The notes: generated by a model not told the origin, from the sequence alone. Shown: positions 10,530-19,954, counted from the first letter of the stretch. The stretch is DNA of 64,000 nt from Siphonodentalium dalli (GCA_032622095.1 CP136061.1:236613815-236677814), one strand, 5' to 3'. Numbers and translations: made by a program.

Positions 10530-11485
10530 ATCTTGTCTATTTGTGTTGGTGGCTTAGGAAGTACCCTCACCACCAAGCCGCGCGGGAACTCCGGTTCGGT
10601 TTTACTCGTGGTTTTTCCGCTCCATTATACTGGCCCGCGTATGCAACTGACGCTCCGAACCTCAAGTCTGCTCGTGACCGTCCCGAGGTCGTCCGGGAAA
10701 AGATCCTTCAGGAAGGTCGCATTGCTGGTCCTTTCTGCACTCGTCCAATTCCATCGCTCCGCGTGTCGCCGCTTGGACTGGTGCCTAAACATGAACCCGA
10801 CTCATTCCGTCGCATCCATCACCTCTCCTATCCGGCAGGCCAGTCGCTCAATGATCATATTCCGCGCGAATTCACTGTCACATATACCAGTTTTGACGCT
10901 GCTGTTGCCACCATCCGGTCCCTTGGGACCGGGACATTGCTCGCGCGCAGGGATTTAGAGGCTGCATATCGTAATCTTCGCATCTACCCGGGCGATTTCG
11001 ATCAACTTGGTTTTAAACTGGACGACATGTTTTATTTCGACAACTGCTTACCTTTCGGCTGCAGCGTGTCGTGCGCAACTTTTGAAAAATTCTCAACATT
11101 TTTGGAATGGGTTGTTAAGCAGCGGTCCGGCAACCCACACATCTTGTACTACTGCGATGACTTCCTGTTCTGTGGTCCGCCAGCCACGTCCCAGGCCTCG
11201 GACAGTCTTGACATGTTTCATCGCGTTTGCTCTGGTCTTGGCGTACCTATTGCTCATGATAAAACGGTCTCGCCCACCTCGAAGCTCTGCTACCTTGGTC
11301 TCGCACTCGATACGTTGGCTAACGCGGTGCGTCTCCCTGCTGAGAAGCTCACAGCTATTCAGTCCACAATCTCTCTGGCTTTGCGCTGCCGTAAAATCTC
11401 GGTCGTGAACTACAGTCGCTCACTGGCTCATTACCATTTGCGTGCAAGGCGGTTCGTCCGGGCCGCCCAATTTGTCGTCGCCTGA
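10004..11485 (+). CDS. Ngaro reverse transcriptase ORF (with C-terminal Gag)
   Basis: 493 codons open from 10004 (non-ATG; the frame is entered from upstream) to TGA at 11483-11485. Residues 1-135 are Gag-like. The RT domain starts near residue 200. It has RIHHLSYP (residue 270) typical of DIRS/Ngaro RTs, motif A with RDLEAAYR (Asp at 10952-10954), PFGCSVSCATF in place of motif B, and the catalytic YYCDD (11147-11161). KTVSPTSKLCYLGL follows as in related RTs. The polymerase residues are intact. From about 11411 the conserved connection (ACKAVRPGR.., RRLIDALQGFSKPNHKIRI) lies in another frame, so the TGA is caused by an indel and was not part of the ancestral protein. Confidence 0.8.
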   Translation: MVAPGGHAAPITSVDSWTDAFLTFVSVYLDVHPESSAQPLLRYLRTIRWAAAKCGGSVWRVYDPQFRLKWDENTATPWETIDPNIWLLVMTPQVRQPPQPTPPPVRASGPTRPGHPSPVCFELNAGLCSWPNCRFDTSATSAQSLMPQPLPMDKTFVAQPATVASHVYQLTPSAINLVYLCWWLRKYPHHQAARELRFGFTRGFSAPLYWPAYATDAPNLKSARDRPEVVREKILQEGRIAGPFCTRPIPSLRVSPLGLVPKHEPDSFRRIHHLSYPAGQSLNDHIPREFTVTYTSFDAAVATIRSLGTGTLLARRDLEAAYRNLRIYPGDFDQLGFKLDDMFYFDNCLPFGCSVSCATFEKFSTFLEWVVKQRSGNPHILYYCDDFLFCGPPATSQASDSLDMFHRVCSGLGVPIAHDKTVSPTSKLCYLGLALDTLANAVRLPAEKLTAIQSTISLALRCRKISVVNYSRSLAHYHLRARRFVRAAQFVVA

Positions 11486-12091
11486 TTGATGCCCTGCAGG
11501 GATTTTCTAAGCCGAATCACAAAATCCGAATTACTTCTGGCATGTGCCGATCTGGCCACGTGGTTACAGTTCTTCACGTCATTCAATGGGATCTACCTTT
11601 TCCCTTCTGCGACCTGGCTCCATGATACCGACATCAATTTCCACATGGACGCTTGTGGTCAGTCCGGCGGCTTTGGCGCTTATTTCAACGGCCTTTGGGC
11701 TTTTGGTACGTGGCCCCTTCCTTGGCATGCTTTGGGCCTGACCCGCAATATGGGTGTCCTCGAGATGTTCCCCGTCTTAGTGGCATCAGCGTCTGGGGGC
11801 GTCGCCTCCGAAATCATCGCCTCCATTTACACTGTGATATCATTACCGTGGTCCGCGCCATCAACTACCAAACTTCCAAATGCAAGCCGCTCATGGCCCT
11901 GTTGCGCCAGCTGGTCCTGCTGCTCCTGTCTCACAACATCTCCTTGCGTGCTTCATGGATCGCGTCTCGTGATAATGCTCTCGCTGACAGCCTCTCTCGT
12001 TTCCAGATGAAACGTTTCCGTCAACTGGCGCTGTCCGCCGCCCGAACGCCAACACCATTTCCCAGGTGCCTGTGGACCTGCGTCGACATGT
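11486..12091 (+). pseudogene. Ngaro RNase H domain (frameshifted)
   Basis: From 11545 the pol frame resumes (ADLATWLQFFTSFNG..) and gives the first RNase H acidic residue in MDACGQSGGFGAYF (Asp 11648-11650), then the Glu in LEMFPVL. Near 11783 the frame changes; the remainder (ISVWGRRLRNHRLHLHCD.., WIASRDNALADSLSRF) is in the other frame and stops at 12090-12092. The usual CDN motif reads CDI here (11833-11841), so Asp is kept and Asn is lost. Order and motifs fit RT-RH of tyrosine-recombinase retroelements. Not functional as it stands. Confidence 0.7.
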
Positions 12092-12399
12092 AACGCTGCT
12101 TTTGACGTCCTCCCGGGCGCCATATACTCACCGCACGTATCGCACCGCCATACAGGCTTATCTCGTTTTCGCACACCGGCATCGCTTGGCCGTTTCCTGG
12201 CCGCTCCCGGAACACGCTATCGTCGGGTTTATCGCGGGGCTTCATCGCTCCCGGCATTCTGCTTCAACCTTTTCCACCATTTCGTTCGGGTAGTGCTACC
12301 TATCTGGCGGATCTGGGCACCCCTTACCATGCCTTCCTCCACCGGGGTCGTTGGCGGTCTGATGTTTGTCGTCGATTCATCCACTCCACATCTGCTTAG
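12066..12399 (+). pseudogene. Ngaro tyrosine recombinase, internally deleted
   Basis: The N-terminal SAM-like domain is recognisable (LTSSRAPYTHRTYRTAIQAY.., PEHAIVGFIAGLH.., STFSTI) up to about 12280. It is followed at once, in another frame, by what should be the extreme C-terminus (FRSGSATYLADLGTP.., GRWRSDVCRRFIH; stop 12397-12399). The catalytic core of roughly 150 residues with the first Arg and the His is missing, so a deletion of about 450 bp at 12278-12282 is inferred. The position where family members carry the nucleophilic Tyr reads Phe (TTC, 12376-12378). This copy cannot encode a working integrase. Confidence 0.65.
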
Positions 12400-12407
12400 T
12401 CTCGTTT

Positions 12408-12991
12408 CAGTAGCCAGTATCTGGGTCTTGGGTTCGTCCCACGTCTACTGGGCTCACCAGCGTGCTGTGCGGCGTCCTGTTGGCCAACATCTCCAGCTGT
12501 CCAGCCACGGCGCTTCTGTTCGATGGATCTGCACTCGTGGGATGCTGTGGGGCGATTTCCACGCCCGTTCGCTCGTGAGCTCGCCGCTTGTCCGCAGTCT
12601 CGGCATCCTACCCACATCATCCAGCTTGGCTCGAACGACCTCACAGCCGGTGGGTACCGTGAATTACATGCCAATGTTAAGCGGGAACTTTCATAGGTGC
12701 ATGAATCGTTGCCTGACTGCACCCTTATTTGGTCACAAGTATTCCCGCGCCGCTATTGGCACAACGCCCATCGCCCGAGTATTGGTGCTCGCCAGCGCCG
12801 GGACTTTATCCAACGCATGTTGGGCATTGTCTTACATCACGGGGGTCGTGGCATCAAGCACCCAGCCATTTGCGCTTCGTTCAGATGGGATCCATCTCTC
12901 CCCCGTCGGCAACAATATCTATCTGAATAGTCTCCGGGGCGCCCTGGAGACCTTCCTGGCATCTGACACTATGGTTTTCCCGGTGGTTTAA
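12408..12991 (+). pseudogene. SGNH/GDSL-type hydrolase domain in the Ngaro element
   Basis: Three blocks in SGNH order: block I as VLGSSHVYWA (GSS at 12431-12439), block III as HIIQLGSNDL (GSND at 12628-12639), and block V as SDGIHLSPVGN (Asp 12884-12886, His 12893-12895). Between them lie RGMLW and VFPRRYWHNAHRPS, typical of the retroelement version. The blocks are in three frames and a TAG interrupts at 12694-12696, so the gene is broken. The domain is expected to be an esterase-like hydrolase; its role in retroelements is unknown to me. Ngaro elements with such a domain have, as I recall, been reported in animals. Confidence 0.65.
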
Positions 12992-13225
12992 CTGTTTCAT
13001 TGCTGTAATTGGGCATGGAGCTCCTGGTTTGGGGGAGTGCTGCGCACTCTATGGCGGTCCTGCAGATGGTGGTAGTGGTAGTGTCGCCATAGCGTTATAA
13101 CCTGTCTGGTAACTTTGATGGGTGGCTTATCAATAGTAGCTTAATATGTTTATGACTGCGCAGTCATCTTATGCTTATTCGAGAGTGCTCTCGAACTGTA
13201 GCCTGAGTGTAATATTCCAGGCCGT
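12992..13225. other. Ngaro 3' non-coding region before B1
   Basis: Sequence between the end of the hydrolase relic and repeat B1. It contains inverted-looking short motifs (GGGAGTGCTGCGCACTC, GACTGCGCAGTC, CGAGAGTGCTCTCG) that could form hairpins. No ORF. Confidence 0.4.
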
Positions 13226-13629
13226 TGCTTAGCCATAGGGAGTTGGGCTGTCCAGTGGTCTCTACTGCCATTCCTGCGTCGCACTCGTTGGGCTTCTCCC
13301 TGTTGGCCGTGTGTGCTTATTGCTTAGGGCGCCTCATAGCAATTCTTGGGCGCCGGCTCCGAATCGTACCTTGGCTCGTCGGGCCATGCTCATGCCTGCG
13401 CTGTACAGCAGTATTTCTTCAGCGTTCTCTGCTTCGGCTTCTCGTCAGAGCGAAGGCTCTGCTTAATTGGTTTTCCATGCGTATGGGCTATCTGCAGGAC
13501 AAGCTTATAATGTTGCATTAAAGCTGAGATCATACCCCACTCATGTGTTGTCGTTTAAATATTCCGTGCAGTAGTGGCAGGGCTGTCACTGGTGGGGGTA
13601 GTGTCTCTTGGATCTGAGTGATCACATAA
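13226..13629 (+). repeat. Ngaro split repeat B1 (404 bp)
   Basis: Starts TGCTTAGCCATAGGG and ends GATCACATAA, abutting A2. By eye it is identical to B2 (14057-14460) over 404 bp; the sequences diverge just upstream. Confidence 0.9.
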
Positions 13630-13827
13630 TGCACCCAGGGCCGATAAGGTTCGGGGTGATTTATGTGGTTCTTTGATCCTGTCATCCGGCAGACATTCCG
13701 GATTTTCGGTACGATCCGTTCCGTATCGGCCGAACTTAAAAGTCCGCATTTTACATCCGCCCGGAATGCTGCCTCCTTCCGGTAACTGAAAAAAGCAATT
13801 CACTCTTGAATTATATGCATCGCGCTC
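13630..13827 (+). repeat. Ngaro split repeat A2 (198 bp)
   Basis: Internal copy of A1, directly following the TAA that ends B1. By eye it is identical to A1. Confidence 0.9.
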
Positions 13828-14056
13828 CCTCCCTCCCCCCCTTGGAGCTCCATGCCCCGCTTTGTTCGGCGTCCCGAGTGGCACGCCATATTCATTGTTC
13901 TGTGATGCCTGTTTTGTTTTGGGCCTAGGGCCCTGTGTGTTTGCATCTCGTTGCTGCTGTTTGTTTTCCCTTTCAGGTGCTGTGTCATCAGTGCCATTGA
14001 TCCAGCCTTGGTGCGTCCTGCAGGGGTAACTTTGGTGTTACCTGCCCATACCACGG
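13828..14056. other. Unique spacer between A2 and B2
   Basis: 229 bp, starting CCTCCCTCCCCCCCTTGGAG, present in neither A1's downstream nor B1's upstream sequence. My recollection of Ngaro/PAT maps is that A2 and B2 are adjacent, so this spacer is notable. No target duplication was seen around it. Confidence 0.5.
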
Positions 14057-14460
14057 TGCTTAGCCATAGGGAGTTGGGCTGTCCAGTGGTCTCTACTGCC
14101 ATTCCTGCGTCGCACTCGTTGGGCTTCTCCCTGTTGGCCGTGTGTGCTTATTGCTTAGGGCGCCTCATAGCAATTCTTGGGCGCCGGCTCCGAATCGTAC
14201 CTTGGCTCGTCGGGCCATGCTCATGCCTGCGCTGTACAGCAGTATTTCTTCAGCGTTCTCTGCTTCGGCTTCTCGTCAGAGCGAAGGCTCTGCTTAATTG
14301 GTTTTCCATGCGTATGGGCTATCTGCAGGACAAGCTTATAATGTTGCATTAAAGCTGAGATCATACCCCACTCATGTGTTGTCGTTTAAATATTCCGTGC
14401 AGTAGTGGCAGGGCTGTCACTGGTGGGGGTAGTGTCTCTTGGATCTGAGTGATCACATAA
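14057..14460 (+). repeat. Ngaro split repeat B2 (404 bp), right terminus
   Basis: Right-hand end, identical by eye to B1, ending ..GATCACATAA at 14460. The flank continues directly into a pearl-like repeat. Confidence 0.9.
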
Positions 14461-14861
14461 ATTGTTTTTTTCTTCAATTTTTTTTCGAAAAAGGGTCATA
14501 ACTCCTTTAAAATAAATCGGATCAAACCCATATTCGAACTCGATCTGTATGTTTGGCTGTGAAACTCACATACCAAATTTGGTTCCAATTAGATAAGAAA
14601 TGTTTGAGTTATGGTAGAATGCGTGAATTCTAAGTAAAAAAAGGGCCATAACTCTGCAACAAAAACTCGGATCAAACCCAAATTCGAACTCGATCTATAT
14701 TTTGGGCTGTGAAACCCATATACAAAATTTGGTTCCGATCGGATAGAAAATGTTTGAGTTATCGCATTACTCGTAAAGTGTCTATGGACAGACGGACGAA
14801 TGACGAGTGGGCAATCCGGACGACACTATGTTTACCATACTATGGTATGGGTAAACATAAA
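14461..14861 (+). repeat. Pearl-like element (family P1), copy 1
   Basis: About two core units (GGGTCATAACTCC.. ..CATACCAAATTTGGTTCC.. ..TTTGAGTTAT) followed by GACAGACGGACG, ACGAGTGGGCAATCCGGACG and the terminal hairpin of ATGTTTACCATAC/GTATGGGTAAACAT (14827-14859). The same right end occurs at 44308-44340 and 46947-46977. The left end is missing because the Ngaro element abuts it. Confidence 0.7.
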
Positions 14862-16019
14862 AACCAACTTAGTCCAAATTTATTCTAGGTCAAACCTTTT
14901 ATCGACCAGACGATAGTCCTTTTGATCAGTGAAGTCCTAAAATTTAAGTTGGGAATCCCCTGATTTTGCAGTATTTTCATGAGGAAATCCAGGTGGCCAG
15001 AAACAAAACGCATGTGATAATGTATCAATGCAATTTACGCAGTTACATTCTAATTCTTTTCATGGACTAATTAGGGAATATGATTCTGTATGGAGCTTCT
15101 CTGCTGTGCATAGCATTTGGCCACCCATATAATCTCCAGTTAAATATTTAACATTTATCTTTACAGGTACAGGCGATACCCATCCACTGCTGTTGAAAAA
15201 ACTATATGTGGTGGAAACATCACACCCATGCCCAAATCCTCTGGGGAAGCCTGATGAGACTCAGTTTCAAGTGTAATGATTTGGGTCTTGCGAATCATAT
15301 CAAACCTTGAATCAAATTAGGGTTGACATTCGCGAATTGAATCGGGATTCAAATATATGCATGGGCCATTGATACAAATGGTGACAATGATGTAAACATG
15401 ATTTAAGTAATTTCAATTAACTATATCCAGCAAGCAACTAAACTGAATGCATGTCTGTACTAATATTGTTCACACATGTTCACATATGTTTGGTTCGAAG
15501 TCATAAGTTATTATCAATGACCGCCTATATTTGTATGATCGGTCAAGAATGACAAGATATCTTTATTTTCATAATTATACTGTCTTGTTGTTGGGCTCTA
15601 CTAGGCCTATAATTCAATATAGCAAGACAAAAGCAGCGAGTTAATAAATCATACAAACCAACATTATTAAAAGAATGAAACAATGTGAATTAAAATTAAA
15701 TTAAATTACAATAATATCCATCCACATTATATCCATGAAATGTTTCCTAAAAGGAGATGATTTTTCTAAGTTATGTACATAGTATAAGAAAATAACTACC
15801 CTGAAACTACCATAAAGGACATAAATGTCATACAACCTGCCAACCATACAGTGACATATATGTTGTTCAATCTGTCAAAGGGTTAACCCTGTGTTGTTTT
15901 TAATGCTCAAGAATGTTGAGAAAGGCAATTCGAATCAAATGTTATAAGCATACTTTTTCGCAAATTGGATTGCAGCTTTGCAGGACCATAATAATGATCT
16001 TCGTTCTCTCCTTTTGTAG
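14862..16019. other. AP4B1 intron 1, 3' part, no element recognised
   Basis: AT-rich intron ending in the acceptor CTCCTTTTGTAG. 14870-14905 is about 40 bp of inverted similarity to 6395-6440 (GACCTAGA..AAATTTGGACTAAGTTG), probably an old repeat. Otherwise nothing recognised. Confidence 0.4.
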
Positions 16020-17540
16020 ATTTACCAGTCGAGAGGACACAATGAAGACATGGTAGCCATCCTACCAAACATGGTCAAACTACTGAATCATACCAACATG
16101 CTGGTTAAAAAAATGGCATGCAAATTTCTGTCAACTTATGCTGACCTCTGTCCAGATACAGCATTACTATCCGTAAACTCGCTGCTGGGCCTACTATCTG
16201 ACAGCAACCCAATGTTGCGTGGAGTTGCATTAAAAACAATATCATCTATAAATCATAGTTCATTTTACGATTACAGCTCCAATGCAGTTAGCAAACACCT
16301 CGATGATAAAAGTTCTTACGTGAGGAGAGTAGCAGCGACTTGCTGTGCTCGACTTCATGCACAGAATAACATGTTCGCTGTTGACTTTAATATTGTGGAT
16401 AGACTGTACATGGTACTAAGAGATGAAGATCCATTAGTAATGGTGGACGCAGTCTTAGCTCTTGAAGATATCTTATCGCCTGAAGGTGGTATCGTTATTA
16501 ACAAAAGTATATGCTACCACCTGTTAAACAAGCTGAGCTCTTTATCTCCATGGGGACAGGTATCAATCATGAATGTTCTTGGTCGATATCTGCCCAAGAA
16601 CGAAGATGAGATATTTAATATAATCAACATGGTCGATAAATATTTTGAGACTGAATCAGTCAGTGTGATTGTTGCCTGTGCTCAAATGTGTCTTTCGTTA
16701 CTGAAAGATTACAGTAACCTTAAATCAGATGTCTTCAAAAGATCTAAGGATTCCTTAAGATTTATGCTGACGACAGGAGATGTGGAAACATCACATTATG
16801 TGATCTCTTTCCTTATTGAAAATATCAACGAATCACAATTAATATATAGTGATGATTACAAGAACTTTTTCTGTAGAGGCAAGGATCCTGTTTATCTGAA
16901 GAGGGCCAAGTTGACAATTCTTCCGCATCTTGTAAGCTGTGATAACATTCATGAGATAGCAGATGAACTCAAGTTTTCTATCTCAACAGATGCTGAGATA
17001 TCACACCAAGCAGCGGAAGCAATAACAATATTAGCAAAGAATCCGGAATACTCTGAATACTGCTTCCAAAAGCTTCTTGAGGTTTCTTCATTGGACACTG
17101 AACAGATTCTTGATAGTGTTGTGAGGGCTGTTAAAAATGCTGATTGCTCTCAATTTACTAAATGTAAACAGTTCATCAATTTAATCGTGAATAAATCTGA
17201 ATTGTTTAAGTCTACTGAAAGCCAAGTTGCTCTTCTGTGGATTGTTTCAAACTATGGACATCTTGTGAATTCTGTGTGCTATACCTTTGAGAGATTTATG
17301 GCAAACATGAACATTGATGCGTCCAGTGTAATGATTTCACTGTTAGTGGCTATTATTAGTAATTTCTTTGAGCGTCCAGCTGAACTCCAGGACATGCTAG
17401 GTGAGGTGTTTCAATACTGTATTGAAAGTCAAGAAGAGGATGTTAGTTCTAGAGCCAGATATTTCTATTATCTCCTGAGTACAGACTTACAAAGTTTGAA
17501 AGACTTTGTCTCACATAGTATGCATCATCCCAGCAAATAA
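16020..17540 (+). CDS. AP4B1: AP4B1-like coding exon 2 (adaptin trunk)
   Basis: A large exon after a pyrimidine-rich acceptor (CTCCTTTTGTAG|ATT), 506 codons plus TAA at 17538-17540. It encodes HEAT-like helical repeats. The early part carries VKKMACKFLSTYADLCPD and DSNPMLRGVALK, the standard beta-adaptin signature after the N-terminal helices. Near the end RPAELQDMLG and YCIESQEED match the end of the human beta4 trunk. Codon use and absence of stops over 1.5 kb show that it is real and functional. It ends at ..SMHHPSK with no hinge or ear. An alternative 3' exon reached from an internal weak donor (for example GTATGC near 17518) cannot be excluded. Confidence 0.9.
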   Translation: MYQSRGHNEDMVAILPNMVKLLNHTNMLVKKMACKFLSTYADLCPDTALLSVNSLLGLLSDSNPMLRGVALKTISSINHSSFYDYSSNAVSKHLDDKSSYVRRVAATCCARLHAQNNMFAVDFNIVDRLYMVLRDEDPLVMVDAVLALEDILSPEGGIVINKSICYHLLNKLSSLSPWGQVSIMNVLGRYLPKNEDEIFNIINMVDKYFETESVSVIVACAQMCLSLLKDYSNLKSDVFKRSKDSLRFMLTTGDVETSHYVISFLIENINESQLIYSDDYKNFFCRGKDPVYLKRAKLTILPHLVSCDNIHEIADELKFSISTDAEISHQAAEAITILAKNPEYSEYCFQKLLEVSSLDTEQILDSVVRAVKNADCSQFTKCKQFINLIVNKSELFKSTESQVALLWIVSNYGHLVNSVCYTFERFMANMNIDASSVMISLLVAIISNFFERPAELQDMLGEVFQYCIESQEEDVSSRARYFYYLLSTDLQSLKDFVSHSMHHPSK

Positions 17541-18133
17541 AGTGACAATTGATCATTAAAGATGGTGTATCTCTTTGTTACAAGTTTTCCATAATTTGGG
17601 AGATATAAAATTAAAAGTCTGAATCAAAGACACCTGAACAGTGTACAGAAAAGATTCTTTCAAATAATGTTGCTTTTATTTAAAAAAAAATTCTGGAATA
17701 ATACATTCAAACTTTCAGGACAGTTTAACAGGCTATTTTTAGAATATCATGGAAATTTTCGGGTAGCAAGAATTTAAGTTCTATCTTGTTAGCGCTCTCC
17801 ATCAATGCAAACTGTTATTTCGATTCAGATAGTTTGATCAGGAATAAACCACTTTATTATGCCTTTATACACAAATAATCTACTCAATCTTTTTTCACAG
17901 TAAAAGGTATTTGTAATTTTGAAATTGGGTTTTATAAACATTATGTTGTTGTGATAATTGTAGCAGGGAAGAGCATTTTGCAGCTGTTTTGCCATAGAAG
18001 GACTATGTTTTTGCTTATATTTGGAGTTTGATAATGATGAAGGAGGTGCAATTTTATTCCCTTTTCAATATGGATCAGCTGTATGGAGGCTGTATATTGT
18101 GCTACCTCTTCATATCCCAGGTTATGAGGTTCG
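17541..18133 (+). other. AP4B1-like 3' flank with polyadenylation signals
   Basis: Presumed 3' UTR and flank. AATAAA occurs at 17536-17541, overlapping the stop codon, and again at 17843-17848, about 300 nt after the stop; the second is the likelier cleavage signal. No coding sequence resembling an AP-4 ear was found here. Confidence 0.45.
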
Positions 18134-19541
18134 TTTTTATACGCCCATTTGAAAAAAGGTCGTATTATGTTATCAGGCTGTCTGTCCGTATAGCCGTCCG
18201 TCCGTTAACATTTTTGGTTTCCGATCGATAACTCCAGTTTGGATTATTTGATCTGAACCAAAGTTGGTATGTGTATTTCCCAGCTAAAGATACAGGCCAA
18301 GTTCGAATATGGGTTCCGTCCAGTTAGTTTTACATGAGTTACGGCCCTTTTTGTCCGCCGACCTAACAGGTTCGGATGACTATTATAATCAGCACGTCCG
18401 TGCGTGCGTGCGTCCGAGGTTTCCGGATGATAACTTTAGTTAGAGTGAACCAAATTAAATTAAATTTGGTATGTGGGTTTACTAGCAGAAAAGACAGGTC
18501 AAGTTTGAATTCTGGTTCCGTCCGCCAATTTTCACCAGAGTTATGCCCCTTTTTTTACTTAGAAAACCCCTGAAAGTTGGTTTCCGGATGATAACTTTAG
18601 TAGAGTTAATCGGATTCAAACCAAATTTGGTATATTACTTTCTCCCAGCAAAACACAGGTCAAGTTCGAACTTGGGTTCTGCCCGACCATTTTTGGCAGA
18701 GTTATGCCCCTTTTTCGACATAGAAAATTCAGTTTTTCTTCTGTTTTTTGGTTTCCGGATGATAACTTGATTTTGGATTGTTTATATGCAAAACCCGTTT
18801 TTTTGTGGATTACTTTTATCAAAATACAGCTCAAGTTCGAATTTATGGCCCTATTTTGTCCGCCGACCTGACATATAAAACCCCAAAAGTTGGTGTCCGG
18901 ATGATAACTTTAGTAGAGTTAATCAGATTTAAACCAAATTTGGTATGTGTCTTTCTCCCAGCAAAACACAGGTCAAGTTCGAATTCGGGTTCCGCCCGCC
19001 AATTTTCACCAGAGTTATGTCCCTTTTTTACTTAGAATTTTTGCCAATTTGAGGTTTCCGGATGATAACTTTAGTAAATGTGTACTGAATGAAATTAAAT
19101 TTGGTATATGTAGGTTTACTACATCGATTTCGTGTTCCGCCATGCCAATTTTTATGCGCAAACAACGGTCGTATCAAGCCGATGCTTAGAGGTGGACATG
19201 AGGTCTACCGACCTTTTATTCAACTTAGAATTTGACCAATTTCATAACATTTTGGTTTCCGACCGATAACTACAGTTTTGATTATTTGAGCTGAACCAAA
19301 GCTGGTATGTGTATTTCCAAGCTGAAACTACAGGCCAAGTTTGAATATAGGTTCTGTCTAATTATTTTTACATGAGTTATGGCCATTTTTCGACTTAGAA
19401 TTTGACCGCATTTTGGCATTGAAATTAGGGGTATATCAGATTTTCTTCAAATGTAAGCTCAAGTATTATCTTATTTTGCGATAGTACAATTCAAAATGGC
19501 TAAGAGGCGTATTTTGCCACGCCCTAGCGATGCTCTTGATA
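18134..19541 (+). repeat. Pearl-like element (family P2), long copy
   Basis: Starts TTTTTATACGCCCATTTGAA, then GTCCGT microsatellite-like DNA, then tandem units with TTTCCGGATGATAACTTTAG.., AAATTTGGTATGTG.., CAAGTTCGAA.. and GAGTTATGCCCC. Ends GCCACGCCCTAGCGATGCTC. The core unit is about 170 bp. Copies at 19955-20927 (same strand) and 31387-32306 (opposite strand). Confidence 0.7.
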
Positions 19542-19954
19542 AACAATATTTTAATAATTTGATTTCGTTCAGTTTATTTCATCTCAAATGAAGTGATTAT
19601 CACAAGCTAAAAATTAATACAAGGCCAAGAATAAGGTGGCTTTATTTGACTGGTGGCTTCTTCAGAAATTATTCTGGGAACAATCATTGAATGAAACTTT
19701 GCTTCAAACAGTTACTGTCTATGTTGTTAGCATATTTGATACCAGAATAATAATCGGCAAATTCTAAACAAAAACTTCGGGGACAATCGTTTACATAAAT
19801 GATATCTACCTATGAAAATTTCTGCGAAGATGAAAACTGTTTATTGATATCCATTTGTGAACAAGTCATTTGGTATTCACTGGTTTAACCTTCTGATGAT
19901 AGGGTTGGTAATATGCATTGAGCAATTTTTTCAAAATACAATGTGCATGTACAC

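Larger units (their letters stand above)
8474..14460 (+). mobile_element. Ngaro-type tyrosine-recombinase retrotransposon
   Basis: A GC-rich 5.99-kb island in AT-rich DNA, in the sense orientation of the host intron. The layout is A1 (8474-8671), genes, B1 (13226-13629), A2 (13630-13827), B2 (14057-14460): the split direct repeats that define Ngaro/PAT elements and separate them from DIRS1 (inverted ends) and LTR elements. Order of coding remnants: Gag, RT, RNase H, tyrosine recombinase, SGNH-type hydrolase. No target duplication is visible, as expected for integration by a tyrosine recombinase. TAA is present at the left border (8471-8473), at the B1/A2 junction (13627-13629) and at the right end (14458-14460), consistent with a crossover core. 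Coding regions are damaged, so the copy looks non-autonomous. Confidence 0.9.
1502..17540 (+). other. AP4B1: AP-4 complex beta subunit-like gene (two coding exons)
   Basis: Gene span. The exons at 1502-1609 and 16020-17540 join in phase 0 and encode 542 residues. AP-4 is a heterotetrameric adaptor at the trans-Golgi network that sorts cargo such as ATG9 without clathrin; the beta4 trunk is an alpha-helical solenoid. The match is to beta4 rather than beta1/2/3, judged from stretches such as WGQVSIMN followed by LGRYLPKNEDEIFNI, YKNFFC, and RPAELQDMLG. The intron is 14.4 kb and contains an Ngaro retrotransposon and several MITEs. The protein stops where the trunk ends, about 200 residues short of the human protein (739). 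No ear-like exon was found downstream in the window. Confidence 0.85.

Noticed and set aside
13226-14460. B1/B2 as LTRs of an LTR retrotransposon
   Set aside because: The repeats are not at both ends of the coding region, lack TG..CA ends and a primer-binding site, and are interleaved with A1/A2 as in Ngaro; the coding order includes a tyrosine recombinase, not a DDE integrase.
8474-14460. Assignment to DIRS1 proper
   Set aside because: DIRS1 has inverted terminal repeats and an internal complementary region; here the repeats are direct and split.
16050-17540. Reading the AP4B1-like gene as a single-exon gene starting at Met 16050
   Set aside because: The frame is open back to a good acceptor at 16020, and a phase-matched upstream exon (1502-1609) extends the similarity to the known N-terminal helices.
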